This document shows positions 46,657 to 55,735 of a stretch of DNA of 64,000 bases, in pieces (within the stretch, counting starts at the first letter, position 1; every line of letters starts with the position of its first letter). The notes under the pieces are model-generated. The model worked only from the letters and a program-made list of their open reading frames with translations, did no database searches and was not told the DNA's origin. The position numbers and the translations under genes are program-made. Where the stretch lies: the NCBI GenBank assembly GCA_030017715.1, contig JASEIU010000002.1, forward strand, positions 236,915-300,914, given 5' to 3'. The DNA is from Candidatus Saccharicenans sp. (lineage in GTDB: Bacteria; Acidobacteriota; Aminicenantia; Aminicenantales; Saccharicenantaceae).

Positions 46657-48879
46657 ATGAACAACGAAAATTATGCTGAACCTCAGGCCCTGGACACGGG
46701 CGAAATTAACCTCAGGAAATACTTAGATATTATTGTCCGTCGTCGCTGGATGGTGATCTCGATTGTCCTGATAGCGGCCGCCCTGTCTCTGATTGTCTCC
46801 TTCGTCACCCGGCCGGTCTATAAGGCCCGGGGCACGGTCATGATCGAAAAAGAACCCAACATTCTGAGCTTTGAGGATATCTTTCAGATAGAAACCTTCA
46901 GGGATGATTATTTCCAGACTCAGTATAAACTGCTGCAGAGCCGGAGTCTGGCTGAAAGAACCATCGACCGAGTCAAAATCTGGGAGAAGAAAGAATTCTC
47001 GGGCAAGAAAGTCGCAACTGCCGACGACCTGAAGAATCCGGTTTTCAAACAAAAATTGGTGGATAAGTTCCTTAGCCGGCTGGAGGTCAGGCCGATCCGG
47101 ATGACCAGGCTGGTGGAAGTTGCTTTCAAAGCCCATGACCCGAACCTGGCCAGCGACTGTGTCAATGCCCTGTTCGATTCTTTCGTCGACCTGAACATTG
47201 AAGCCAAGTATGAAACCACCGAGCAGGCCACCGAATTTTTAAGCCAGCAGATAGAGGAGTTGAAAAAGGACATCAGTCAGAAGGAACAGGAACTTCAGAA
47301 TTACGGCCAGGAGAAAGACATCGTCATCCTGAGCGACAAAGAAACCACCATGCTGGACAAGATCAGCGAGCTGAACAAAGCTCTGACTGAAGCCCAGATT
47401 GAGAGGGTCAGAAAAGAATCCTATTACAACGGCATCAAGAACGCTTCGCCTGATTTTATTCCTGAAGCCCTGAACAATCCTCTGATCCAGCGACTGAGGG
47501 AGGAGTACCTGAAACTCAGTCGCGAATATGCCAAAATGCAGGAGAAATTTCAGCCGGAATATCCTGAAATGCAGCGCCTGAAGGCCGAGCTGGATTCAGC
47601 CAGAGAATTGCTCCAGAATGAAACCCAGAGACTGGTCAAAGCCGCCTATGCCGATTATCAGGCGGCCCTGAAGAAGGAAATATCCCTTAAGGAGCTCTTT
47701 GAACAGCAGAAAGAAGAGGCCTTCCGCCTCAATTCAAGTGCCATTCTCTACAACAGTCTTAAAATCGAACTGGAAAACAAAAAGAATCTGCTGGAGTCGT
47801 TGCTAAAAAGACAGAGCGAGACCGGCGTTTCGGCCCGTCTCAAAGGGTTGAGGACTTCCAACATCAGGATCGTCGACCGGGCCGACCTGCCGCTTCGACC
47901 CGACAGCCCGCGGAAGGTCCGCAACCTGCTGCTGGCCATTTTCCTGGGGCTGTTCGGCGGACTCGGTCTGGCTCTGGTGATGGAGTACCTGGATAATACC
48001 GTCAAATCGGCCGAAGACGTCGAGCGTTATTCCGGCCTGCCCACCCTGGGCGTGGTGCCGGTTTTTGATGAGGACGCCACCCTGAACGGCCATTATTATG
48101 CTTACCGTTCGGCGGAAGATGAAGATGAAGGAAAGAAAAGAAAGATAAAAGACCGGCGGCCGGTAGAACCACTCGAGGCTGAAAGCGAAGAAGAGCCCCG
48201 CAGCATCGAACTCATCAGCCATTTCGCGCCGGATTCGACTTTTGCCGAAAGTTACCGGTCGCTGAGGACGGCCCTGCTGCTGTCAGGGCCGCTTTCGAGT
48301 TTGAAGAGCTTGATCGTCACCAGCCCTCTGCCCAACGAGGGCAAATCGGTTACCATCTCCAATTTGGCCGTCAGCCTGGCCCAGATGGAAAAGAAGGTCC
48401 TGCTGGTGGATGCCGACCTGCGGCGGCCGAAACAGCACCGGATTTTCAACCTGAAAAACCACGACGGCCTGAGCAATTACCTGACAATGGGCCTGGACCT
48501 CACACGGATGATCAAAACCACCCTGGTGCCCTCCCTGTATTTCATCAACTCTGGTCCGGTACCGCCGAACCCGGCCGAGCTTCTGGGTTCCGACCGGATG
48601 AAAGGCCTCCTGGAAAGGCTGAAAGCGGCCTTTGATTTTATCCTGATCGACACCCCGCCGATTCTGTCAGTTACCGATTCTCAGGTTCTGGGCAGGATGG
48701 TGGACGGGCTGGTGCTGGTGGTTCAAGCCGACCGGACCCCCAAGGAAGCGTTAAGGCAGAGTCGGGAGATTATTGACCTGCTTCAGTTGAAGACCTACGG
48801 GGTGGTCATCAATGCCCTGAATCTCGATAACCGCGGATACTACCACCGGCATTACTACCGACATTATTACCGTAAATAA
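46657..48879 (+). CDS. Wzz-like chain-length regulator fused to BY-kinase (Wzc type)
   Basis: 740 residues. Residues about 20-100 form a Wzz domain with TM near 30-50 (MVISIVLIAAALSLIVSF) and about 190-390 a periplasmic coiled coil; a second TM lies near 428-445. Cytoplasmic kinase: Walker A SPLPNEGKSVTISN, Walker A' VLLVDADLRRPKQH, Walker B FILIDTPPIL. The C-terminal Tyr cluster has six Tyr within the last 14 residues (GYYHRHYYRHYYRK), the usual autophosphorylation tail. It drives export with the SLBB protein; its phosphatase follows. Confidence 0.92.
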   Translation: MNNENYAEPQALDTGEINLRKYLDIIVRRRWMVISIVLIAAALSLIVSFVTRPVYKARGTVMIEKEPNILSFEDIFQIETFRDDYFQTQYKLLQSRSLAERTIDRVKIWEKKEFSGKKVATADDLKNPVFKQKLVDKFLSRLEVRPIRMTRLVEVAFKAHDPNLASDCVNALFDSFVDLNIEAKYETTEQATEFLSQQIEELKKDISQKEQELQNYGQEKDIVILSDKETTMLDKISELNKALTEAQIERVRKESYYNGIKNASPDFIPEALNNPLIQRLREEYLKLSREYAKMQEKFQPEYPEMQRLKAELDSARELLQNETQRLVKAAYADYQAALKKEISLKELFEQQKEEAFRLNSSAILYNSLKIELENKKNLLESLLKRQSETGVSARLKGLRTSNIRIVDRADLPLRPDSPRKVRNLLLAIFLGLFGGLGLALVMEYLDNTVKSAEDVERYSGLPTLGVVPVFDEDATLNGHYYAYRSAEDEDEGKKRKIKDRRPVEPLEAESEEEPRSIELISHFAPDSTFAESYRSLRTALLLSGPLSSLKSLIVTSPLPNEGKSVTISNLAVSLAQMEKKVLLVDADLRRPKQHRIFNLKNHDGLSNYLTMGLDLTRMIKTTLVPSLYFINSGPVPPNPAELLGSDRMKGLLERLKAAFDFILIDTPPILSVTDSQVLGRMVDGLVLVVQADRTPKEALRQSREIIDLLQLKTYGVVINALNLDNRGYYHRHYYRHYYRK

Positions 48880-48884
48880 AAATC

Positions 48885-49745
48885 ATGGGGATCAAGGTCA
48901 AGGTCTATTTCAGCCGGAATTCCGATCGGGGCAGTCTGATCGACCTTCATACTCATCTACTTCCAGACTGGGACGACGGACCGGAAAGCTGGGAAGAAAC
49001 GCAAAAAATGGTGGAGATCGCCGCAGCCGACGGCATCGGGGCGGTCTGCCTGACCCCGCATCTTTTCCGCTTTTCCCGGTACCAGGACAGTCAGGAAGTC
49101 CTCGAGGAGCGATTCAACCGGTTTTACGAACAGTATCAGGAAGAAAAACGGATCAGCTTTTTCCGCGGGGCTGAAGTTTTTATCCATCCGGACCTGGTGC
49201 AGGAAGTGGAAGCCAGGAATTTGAGCATCAATCGGAGCGAGTATGTTTTTGTGGAATTTCCTTCAGACCAGGTCCCGGCCGGCACCAGAGACCTTTTCTA
49301 TCGGATGATGCTGGCGGGTTATACTCCCATCATCAGCCACCCTGAAAGAAACGACCTGCTCGGCCGGCAACCGGAGATTCTGTATGACCTGATAAACCGC
49401 GGTTGCCTGGCCCAGCTGACCGCCGGCAGTCTGGCCGGCAGCTTCGGGTCTGAAGTTCAGAAGAGGGCCGAACTTTTCCTCAAGCATCACCTGGTGCAGC
49501 TGATGGCATCCGACGCTCACGATTCCAGAAACAGAAAACCGGTTCTCAGCCGGGGACTGGAAGCGGCTGCCCGGATAGTCGGCCGGGAAACGGCCGAAGC
49601 CATGGTCAGGGAAGTGCCCCAGGCCATCCTCGACAACCGGCTGATTCCGGAGCTGGGACGGCCGGTCTGTCCCTCCCGGGGCCGGAAATTATTCGGACTG
49701 TTAGGAGGCAAAAAGAAAAAAAAAGTGCTTGAAAAATCGGATTAA
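48885..49745 (+). CDS. PHP-type protein-tyrosine phosphatase (CpsB/YwqE type)
   Basis: 286 residues. PHP metal-binding motifs: DLHTHLLPDWDDGPESW at the N-terminus, LTPHLF, RGAEVFIHP, ISHPERND and MASDAHDSRNR. Metal-dependent phosphatase that removes phosphate from the Tyr tail of the preceding BY-kinase, by analogy with Streptococcus CpsB. It lies 5 bp after the kinase gene, and the Lys-rich C-terminus is variable. Confidence 0.92.
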   Translation: MGIKVKVYFSRNSDRGSLIDLHTHLLPDWDDGPESWEETQKMVEIAAADGIGAVCLTPHLFRFSRYQDSQEVLEERFNRFYEQYQEEKRISFFRGAEVFIHPDLVQEVEARNLSINRSEYVFVEFPSDQVPAGTRDLFYRMMLAGYTPIISHPERNDLLGRQPEILYDLINRGCLAQLTAGSLAGSFGSEVQKRAELFLKHHLVQLMASDAHDSRNRKPVLSRGLEAAARIVGRETAEAMVREVPQAILDNRLIPELGRPVCPSRGRKLFGLLGGKKKKKVLEKSD

Positions 49746-49757
49746 AACGACTATATA
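49729..49757 (+). promoter_or_regulatory. Possible promoter for the 49778 gene
   Basis: TTGAAA (49729-49734), 17-bp spacer, TATATA (49752-49757); overlaps the end of the phosphatase gene. Confidence 0.4.
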
Positions 49758-49777
49758 TAATGAGAAGGGAGGTTAAC

Positions 49778-50311
49778 ATGCTTCGCAATGGAATTTATCG
49801 TTCTCCCGTTTTATCAGGGATAGTCCTGTCGGCATTTATGCTTTTGCTTCTGCCGACCGAGACTCTGGCCGCCCCCACAGGATCACTGGTTGGGTTTATA
49901 TACGGAAGCGATATGAAGACCCCGGTTCAGAACGCCGTGGTTAAAGTACGAAATGTTGAAAACGGCAAAGAATATGTCAGCACTCCGACCGATGCCAACG
50001 GCTCATACCAGCTCAGCCAACTTAAGGAAGGCAAGTACATTCTCGGGATAACCGCACCGGATGGCGATTACAATTTTCCGTACATAATGGTCGTCAAGGG
50101 CGGAGAAATCGGCAAACTGTCTCTGGCCCTCAAAGCCGGGATGGCCTCCGGTCTGGGGCAGGAAAGTGTCGAGCCCACGGAAAAGGAAAGAGTTTCCTTT
50201 TTTAAGACGCCGGTGGGCATAGCCGTTCTGATGGTGGCCACCACCCTGGCCCTGTACGGAACCTTCAAGCTCCTGGAAGGCAAAGAAGAAGCCTCTCCTT
50301 CCAAGAAGTAA
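49778..50311 (+). CDS. Small secreted/anchored Ig-like (carboxypeptidase-regulatory-like) protein
   Basis: 177 residues from ATG 49778, chosen over 49760 because GGGAGG lies 5 nt upstream. Signal peptide about 1-29 (TLAA-PTG). Residues about 32-110 form a carboxypeptidase-regulatory-like beta-sandwich (GSLVGFIYGSDMKTPVQNA, TPTDANGSYQLSQLKEGKY). A second hydrophobic helix near the C-terminus (about 146-165, TPVGIAVLMVATTLALYGTF) is followed by a Lys-rich tail. Function not known; it sits inside the polysaccharide locus. The TM may anchor it with the beta domain in the periplasm. Confidence 0.6.
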   Translation: MLRNGIYRSPVLSGIVLSAFMLLLLPTETLAAPTGSLVGFIYGSDMKTPVQNAVVKVRNVENGKEYVSTPTDANGSYQLSQLKEGKYILGITAPDGDYNFPYIMVVKGGEIGKLSLALKAGMASGLGQESVEPTEKERVSFFKTPVGIAVLMVATTLALYGTFKLLEGKEEASPSKK

Positions 50312-50412
50312 CCGGGGCCGGCTGCCGGGCTCTGGACTGACTGAACGCTCTGCTGAAAATTATTATACCCTTGTAAGTTTATCTGTCTTATAATAATCCG
50401 CAGTAACCGAGG

Positions 50413-51834
50413 ATGGATAGCTTTGTTTTCATTTCGCTTTGCCTGCTGCTCTGGCTTTTGCCTCTTCCTTTCGGGGGAAACATTGAATGGGCTGTCCTGG
50501 CCCTGGAAGCGGCTGTCTGGGGCCTGTTGCTGGTCTATTTGATATCTTTACTGAAGCGTAAAAAGGCAGTCGTTTCGGAAGGCGGGCAGGGCAGTTTTCG
50601 GGCAGTGCCTCTTCTTATCAGTTTGTTTTTCCTGGTGTCCCTGTTGCAGCTAATTCCCTGGCCGGGATCGCTGGTCAGAGCACTTTCTCCGGCGGCCTGG
50701 TCCTGGCGTCAGTCGCTGGTTCAGAGCGGTTTGTTTGAAGCGGTTGACCTCCGGAACCAGACTTTTTCTCTTTCTCCCTGGGCCAGCGCCTACGAACTGC
50801 TCAGGTATCTTTCCTATGGCGTTTTTGTTTTCCTGTTGAGTCGGGTGCTGAACAACCGCAACAGAATCAAAGCTATGACTCTGACCCTGGTGAGCGCCGG
50901 CCTCTTCCAGTCTCTTTACGGTCTGTCGGAGTTTTTCGGGGGGACCAATCGCATTTTCACCTGGGTTAACCGCTATTATTCCGGAAGCGCTTTTGGCACT
51001 TTCGTCAACCGCGACCATTATTCCGCTTTTCTGGAAATGCTGTTTCCGCTGAGCCTGGGCTATTTCCTCGTCCGTTCGGAATTCTTTTCCCTGCGGCCGG
51101 GTCTGAGCTGGCGGCAGAAAATAGTCCGGATCGGGCAGGAACAATTCCAGAAATCGCTGCTGTTCATAATTCCCCCGCTGGTTATCGGCCTGGGGCTGTT
51201 TTTTTCCCGTTGCCGTTCGGGCATCATAATCTTCGTCATTACCTTTTTCCTGACGCTGATTTTGCTTTCGCTGACCGGTATTGCCGGTCGGCAGAAAACC
51301 GAGAAAAGATTGGTCCGGGCGGTGGTGCTGCTGGTGTTGCTGGGAGTGGTTTTGATCGGAATCGGCCCGGTTCTGGAAAGGTTTGCCCAGGGCGGTTTTT
51401 TCGACCGGAACCGGCTCCTTTTTTATACCTACACCCTGGACCTGATTTCTGATTATCCTCTATTCGGCAGCGGCCTCGGGACTTATGTTCAGGCCATAAA
51501 CCCTTACCTGGGGAAGGACTTTAATGTCATTCTGACCCATGCCCACAATGACTTTCTGGAAATGCTGGCCGAAACCGGCCTGGTGGGGGGAATGGCTTTG
51601 ATTCTGGCCGCAATTCTGGCCTTTATCCTGGCTTTCGGTCGCTGGCTCAGGAGCCGCGACCCTCTGGCCAAGGGAGTGGGGCTGGGAGCGCTGATGGGGG
51701 TGTTTGCCGTTCTCTTCCACAGCCTGACCGATTTCAGTCTGAGAATGCCGGGCAATGCTCTTGTTTGGTTAAGTCTTTTTGTCCTGGCGGTCAAAGCGCC
51801 GATGATTTCGGGGAGCAGGGAGGATCGACCATGA
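50413..51834 (+). CDS. O-antigen ligase/polymerase family membrane protein (Wzy_C)
   Basis: 473 residues with about eleven to twelve helices. The Wzy_C/WaaL periplasmic-loop signature is present: ILTHAHNDFLEMLAETGLVGG (near residues 376-396). It could be the Wzy polymerase of the exported polysaccharide or a ligase. The ATG 50413 has GAGG abutting it, an unusually close ribosome site; a TATAAT (50389-50394) precedes. The stop overlaps the next gene's ATG. Confidence 0.8.
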   Translation: MDSFVFISLCLLLWLLPLPFGGNIEWAVLALEAAVWGLLLVYLISLLKRKKAVVSEGGQGSFRAVPLLISLFFLVSLLQLIPWPGSLVRALSPAAWSWRQSLVQSGLFEAVDLRNQTFSLSPWASAYELLRYLSYGVFVFLLSRVLNNRNRIKAMTLTLVSAGLFQSLYGLSEFFGGTNRIFTWVNRYYSGSAFGTFVNRDHYSAFLEMLFPLSLGYFLVRSEFFSLRPGLSWRQKIVRIGQEQFQKSLLFIIPPLVIGLGLFFSRCRSGIIIFVITFFLTLILLSLTGIAGRQKTEKRLVRAVVLLVLLGVVLIGIGPVLERFAQGGFFDRNRLLFYTYTLDLISDYPLFGSGLGTYVQAINPYLGKDFNVILTHAHNDFLEMLAETGLVGGMALILAAILAFILAFGRWLRSRDPLAKGVGLGALMGVFAVLFHSLTDFSLRMPGNALVWLSLFVLAVKAPMISGSREDRP

Positions 51835-52520
51835 CAGAGAGGGGCGGTAAGATGCCAGCCGGGAAAAGAAGCCTAATCCTTCTAGGCCTGGCCCTAAGCT
51901 TGCTGGCTCTGGCGGCTTCTATCGGCTTCTATTTCGGGTACCGGAATTATTATCGCTATCAGGAAGACCGGGGGAAGATAAGGAGTCTGGAAAGGGATTT
52001 TCCTGCGCTGGAGGTGCGTCTGAAAACGGCTGTCAGGTATTATCGGTTGCCGGTTTTCTATGCCGAGCTGGGGAGACTTCGTCTGCAGCGGGCGATGGCT
52101 GAGATCGAGTTCGGCCAGGCCGAACAGAGCGAGCCGTTTCTGGACGAAGCCAGGGAAGCCCTCCGAAGGGCGGCGGCCGGAAATCCGGTTGATTACTCTT
52201 TTTTCTGGGAATTGAGCAAGGTCTATTTCCTTTATAACTATCCTCTGCTGACTTACGCCGAGAATGGTCGGCTGCTCTGCCGCGAAGCGCTGAGACGCCA
52301 TCCTTACAATGAATTTCTGTTTCTCAATATTGCCCTGGTGTTTTTTGAACAATGGCCGCTGCTGGAACCCAGCGAAAAAGAATGGTTGCAACAGAATCTG
52401 GATAGGATAACGGCTGCCGACCCTGGTTTCCTGGACAAACTGAAGAGAAGATGGCGGCAGAGTTATAAGGAGACCGGCAGCCTGGAGTCCAGGCTGGCTG
52501 AACTCGGTCGGCTGAACTGA
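51831..52520 (+). CDS. Membrane-anchored helical protein of unknown function in EPS locus
   Basis: 229 residues from ATG 51831 (ATGA overlap with the previous stop; GGGAGG 7 nt upstream), not recognised. One N-terminal membrane helix (about 13-32, LILLGLALSLLALAASIGF) followed by an Arg/Leu/Glu-rich helical region that looks like TPR-type repeats (FYAELGRLRLQRAMAEIEFG, FFWELSKVYFLYNYPLL, EFLFLNIALVFFEQWPLL). Translational coupling to the Wzy/WaaL-like gene suggests a partner or regulator of that enzyme (inference). Confidence 0.5.
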   Translation: MTERGGKMPAGKRSLILLGLALSLLALAASIGFYFGYRNYYRYQEDRGKIRSLERDFPALEVRLKTAVRYYRLPVFYAELGRLRLQRAMAEIEFGQAEQSEPFLDEAREALRRAAAGNPVDYSFFWELSKVYFLYNYPLLTYAENGRLLCREALRRHPYNEFLFLNIALVFFEQWPLLEPSEKEWLQQNLDRITAADPGFLDKLKRRWRQSYKETGSLESRLAELGRLN

Positions 52521-52560
52521 AGACGGGCTGCTGCTGTCCGAAAAAGGGGAGGAGGTTATG

Positions 52561-53733
52561 ATGAAAAAAAGAGGACCAGGACTCGGTCGGCCTCTGGCCG
52601 GCACAATATTTTTTGTGATTGCCATATTATTGTCGACCCGGGTCCAGCTTCTGGCCCGGGACAGCTCGACCGATGAGGCCCGCTACCGGCGCTTCTCCCG
52701 GGGGATAAACCTACCTTACTGGTTCTGGCTGAACAGAGGCCCCCTGCAGCCCCTGGAAAAAAAATATTCTGACGGGGACCTGGCCCTAATCAGAAAATTG
52801 GGGCTAACTTATGTCCGGGTCCCGGTTGATATGGCCAATATCTATGCGGCCAACAGGGAAGATAGACTGAATCCGGAGGCGTTAGCCCTGTTATTTGATG
52901 GACTGAAAAGGATCATCGATAGCGGGTTGGCCGTCAATTTTGACCTCCACAGCATCTCTCAGAAGGAAGGCGGTTCTGATTATTCCGGCCCTCTGGGCAA
53001 GGATCTGACTTTTACCGAGGAGTTTTTTGTTTTCTGGGAAAAAATGGCTGAAAAATTGGCCTTGTTCGACCCGGAGTGGTTGATCGTCGAGCCTATGAAT
53101 GAGCCGGTTTTCCAGGGCGAAGAATACCGCTGGCCGCCAATCCAGAAACAGCTCATCGCCCGCATCCGGGCCAAGCTTCCCAGCCATACCATCCTGGCCA
53201 CCGGGGCTTTTTGGTCAAACCTGTCCACCCTGCTGACGCTGGAGCCGCTGGAAGACAGAAACCTCTGGTACTGTTTTCATTTTTACGAGCCGCACATATT
53301 CACTCACCAGGGGGCGCACTGGAGTTCGGAGCTGGTCAAGAAATTGCGACGCGTTCCTTACCCTTCCTCTCCTGAAGCTGTCAGGGAGGCCGTCTCCCTG
53401 GTCGATCCGGAGAACCTGAAGAAAGCACTGGAATTTTACGGTCAGGAAAGATGGGACGCAGCCAGAATCGAGAACATGATCAGGCAGGCCGCCGAATGGG
53501 CGGCCCGGCAAAGGGTCAGGTTGATCTGCAACGAGTTTGGAGCCTACCGGACCTACTGTCTGCCCCCCTACCGGATAGCCTGGACTCGTGACGTCCGACA
53601 AGCGCTGGAAAAGTACGGTCTGAGCTGGGCCATGTGGGAATTTGAAGGGGGATTCGGCTTGATTTACAGAAAGGGAGGAAAAGCCGTCCCTGATAAACCG
53701 CTGGCCCGGGCGCTTGGTCTGAAATTAGATTGA
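52561..53733 (+). CDS. Secreted glycoside hydrolase family 5 enzyme
   Basis: 390 residues from ATG 52561 (5 nt after GGAGG; ATG 52558 is too close). Signal-like helix about 9-25 (AGTIFFVIAILLS). (beta/alpha)8 GH5 fold: RGINLPYWFW at the start, acid/base Glu181 in IVEPMNEPVF, nucleophile Glu325 in LICNEFGAYR, plus HFYEPHIFTHQGAHW. A beta-1,4-glucanase/mannanase-type activity is likely; as part of the polysaccharide locus it may trim or release the polymer. Confidence 0.85.
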   Translation: MKKRGPGLGRPLAGTIFFVIAILLSTRVQLLARDSSTDEARYRRFSRGINLPYWFWLNRGPLQPLEKKYSDGDLALIRKLGLTYVRVPVDMANIYAANREDRLNPEALALLFDGLKRIIDSGLAVNFDLHSISQKEGGSDYSGPLGKDLTFTEEFFVFWEKMAEKLALFDPEWLIVEPMNEPVFQGEEYRWPPIQKQLIARIRAKLPSHTILATGAFWSNLSTLLTLEPLEDRNLWYCFHFYEPHIFTHQGAHWSSELVKKLRRVPYPSSPEAVREAVSLVDPENLKKALEFYGQERWDAARIENMIRQAAEWAARQRVRLICNEFGAYRTYCLPPYRIAWTRDVRQALEKYGLSWAMWEFEGGFGLIYRKGGKAVPDKPLARALGLKLD

Positions 53734-53740
53734 GCCAGGC

Positions 53741-54178
53741 TCAGCCGGTCAGGCTGTTTTTGAAACTGGATTGGATCCGGGCGAACTGGTCCTTGATTTT
53801 TTCCGGCAGCCTGGAGCCGCGGATGCGGTTATTTAATTTGAAGCGGGAAATCTCCCTCAGGTAATGTTCGACCTGGTCGGTTTTTTTTAGATTATAAGCC
53901 GAGAGAGTCAGATAGACGAAAGCTTCGCCCAGCAAATCCGGTTCATCCAGCAGTCCGAAGGCGGCGATTTTCAGGTTCTCAAAGGCCTCTTCAAAATCGC
54001 CCCGGTTGAAGGCGCTGAGTCCTTCGTCAAACAACCTCAGGTAAAAAGGATCAACCTGGGGAGGGTGAACGACGGCCTGTTGAATTGGCAATGTCTTTGC
54101 AGTGAGCATTGACAGAAGACAGGCTATCAACAGTATCCTGGGAAACATCCGACGGTTGATATCCACTAGGCTGCTCAT
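53741..54178 (-). CDS. Small secreted TPR-like protein
   Basis: 145 residues when started at ATG 54178 (GGGAG 10 nt upstream). A signal peptide (FPRILLIACLLSMLTA) is followed by a helical TPR-like region (FDEGLSAFNRGDFEEAFENLKIAAFGLL, AFVYLTLSAYNLKKTDQVEHYLREI). An upstream Met at 54394 would add ~72 residues overlapping the divergent AtpZ gene and is unlikely. Function unknown; the terminal stretch resembles periplasmic scaffold proteins. Confidence 0.5.
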   Translation of the reverse strand: MSSLVDINRRMFPRILLIACLLSMLTAKTLPIQQAVVHPPQVDPFYLRLFDEGLSAFNRGDFEEAFENLKIAAFGLLDEPDLLGEAFVYLTLSAYNLKKTDQVEHYLREISRFKLNNRIRGSRLPEKIKDQFARIQSSFKNSLTG

Positions 54179-54251
54179 CTTAAGGTCTCCCTTTACTAAT
54201 CCGAATTTTAATCTATTCCCCGCCGGATGGCAAGTTGCCCCACCCCGAATG

Positions 54252-54282
54252 TTGCCAGGACACCCCCGCCTTAAGATATAAT
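54252..54282 (+). promoter_or_regulatory. Possible promoter of the ATP synthase a/c operon
   Basis: TTGCCA (54252-54257), 19-bp spacer (long), TATAAT (54277-54282), 17 bp before the GTG of the AtpZ-like gene. Confidence 0.4.
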
Positions 54283-54299
54283 CACTAAAAAGGTTTGAA

Positions 54300-54554
54300 G
54301 TGAGAATACCCAGGGAAGCCGACCTCAAAAAACTGGCCGAAATTTCTTCGCTGGTGATGATTCTGCCGTCCTCGATTGCCGTGGGGCTGGCCATCGGCTA
54401 TCTGCTCGACCGCTGGCTTAAGACCGCCCCCTGGATGCTGTTAACCTGGTTGTTGCTGGGAGTAGCTTCAGGCCTGCTGAATCTTTTTCGGGGTGTCAAA
54501 CGGTATTTTCAGGAAAACAAGGAACAGGGAGAAAAACCTCCGGGAACCGATTGA
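54300..54554 (+). CDS. atpZ: AtpZ/AtpI-like membrane protein
   Basis: 84 residues with two helices (about 16-34 and 41-60). Resembles the short AtpZ/F0F1-ATPase subunit family (IAVGLAIGYLLDRWLKTAPW; then LLLGVASGLLNLFRGVKRYF), proposed to help assemble c-rings or supply Mg2+/Ca2+. GTG start with AAAAAGG 6 nt upstream; no ATG nearby. Start of a unit with AtpI-, AtpB- and AtpE-like genes. Confidence 0.72.
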   Translation: MRIPREADLKKLAEISSLVMILPSSIAVGLAIGYLLDRWLKTAPWMLLTWLLLGVASGLLNLFRGVKRYFQENKEQGEKPPGTD

Positions 54555-54591
54555 TTATCCTTCGCCGGGCAGTTAAAATTATAGCGGGCAG

Positions 54592-54984
54592 ATGACGAAC
54601 ACTGATTGGCTGGAACTCTCAATCAAACGGGTCCCCCGGGTCACAATCCTTCTGGGCCTGGTGGCGGGGGCGCTGGCGACGCTTCTGCTCGAACCGGTAA
54701 CGGGGGCTCTGGTTCTGGCCGGGTCGGCCCTGGCTGCCGTCGGCTTCATCTCCATTAAATCATTCGTGGATAAGTACTTACAGGCAGGGCGGTCCGGTTT
54801 CTGGCGTCGGGCGGTCCTGTTTTACAGCCTGAGGCTGCTGTTGATTTGCCTTATCTTTTTGATTATAATCATCTTCTTCAAGGGCCGGGTTCTGGCTCTG
54901 GCCGCCGGCTTTTCACTGGTCGTGGTGTCAATTCTGGCGGAGGCGGTTAGAAATCTGGGCAGCATAAAGCAATGGAAGGCTTAG
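54592..54984 (+). CDS. atpI: ATP synthase I (AtpI)-like protein
   Basis: 130 residues with four membrane helices and short loops (TILLGLVAGALATLLL, GALVLAGSALAAVGFISI, FYSLRLLLICLIFLIIIIFF). Sequence match to AtpI is weak; the assignment leans on position between the AtpZ-like gene and atpB. It overlaps atpB by 13 bp. It could assist c-ring assembly. Confidence 0.65.
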   Translation: MTNTDWLELSIKRVPRVTILLGLVAGALATLLLEPVTGALVLAGSALAAVGFISIKSFVDKYLQAGRSGFWRRAVLFYSLRLLLICLIFLIIIIFFKGRVLALAAGFSLVVVSILAEAVRNLGSIKQWKA

Positions 54985-55718
54985 AACACAGCTTACCGGT
55001 GGTAGATTTTTTCAACCTGATTCTGGGCCGACCACTGGCCGCGCTGCTGGGGCTGTTTGGCCTGAGAGTGAAAGACCCGACCCATCTTCTTCCCGATTAC
55101 CTGATTATGACCCTGATAGTGGTGGTGCTTCTGTCTGTATTTTTGGGTCTGGCCGGGCGTCGGGCGCGGCTGATTCCCGGTAAGACCCAGGTGGTGATGG
55201 AAAGCCTGATAGATTTTTTTGAAGGATTGATTGTTGATACCATCGGAGAGCAGGGGAAAAAATATCTGCCTCTGGTTACCACGGTCGGGCTGTTTATCGT
55301 CACCTCCAATCTGCTGGGTTTGATCCCGGGTTTTATGTCGCCCACCAGCAAATTGAACGTGACTCTCGGTTGCGCCCTGGTGGTCTGGCTGTATTACCAC
55401 TGGCAGGGCATTAAAACCCAGGGGCTGCTGGGTTACCTGAAGCATTTTACCGGCTCCAATCCCTTTCTGGCGCCGCTGCTCCTGCCGATTGAGATCATCA
55501 GCCATTTTTCACGGCCGGTCTCGCTGTCGATGCGTCTGTTCGGCAATATTTTCTCGGAAGAGCTCTTGATTCTGATCATCGCTTCGATAATTCCCTATCT
55601 GCTGCCCCTGCCTTTCATGGCCATCGCCATTTTTACCGCGGTTATTCAAGGCTACGTTTTTGTCCTGCTGACCTGCATTTATATTGCCGGGGCAGTAGCT
55701 CACGAAGAAGAACACTAA
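54972..55718 (+). CDS. atpB: ATP synthase F0 subunit a
   Basis: Stator subunit of the F-type ATP synthase that forms ion half-channels with the c-ring. 248 residues with about six helices. It has the essential Arg in SRPVSLSMRLFGNIFSEELL (helix with R about residue 187) and PFMAIAIFTAVIQGYVFVLLTCIYI. The rest of the enzyme (b, delta, alpha, gamma, beta, epsilon) is not in this window, so the atp genes are split. Confidence 0.94.
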   Translation: MEGLEHSLPVVDFFNLILGRPLAALLGLFGLRVKDPTHLLPDYLIMTLIVVVLLSVFLGLAGRRARLIPGKTQVVMESLIDFFEGLIVDTIGEQGKKYLPLVTTVGLFIVTSNLLGLIPGFMSPTSKLNVTLGCALVVWLYYHWQGIKTQGLLGYLKHFTGSNPFLAPLLLPIEIISHFSRPVSLSMRLFGNIFSEELLILIIASIIPYLLPLPFMAIAIFTAVIQGYVFVLLTCIYIAGAVAHEEEH

Positions 55719-55735
55719 TGAAAAGGAGATTTTGA

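Noticed and set aside
54179..54394. N-terminal extension of the small TPR-like protein to Met 54394
   Set aside because: It would run antisense through the AtpZ gene start; the ATG at 54178 has a ribosome site and is followed by a proper signal peptide.
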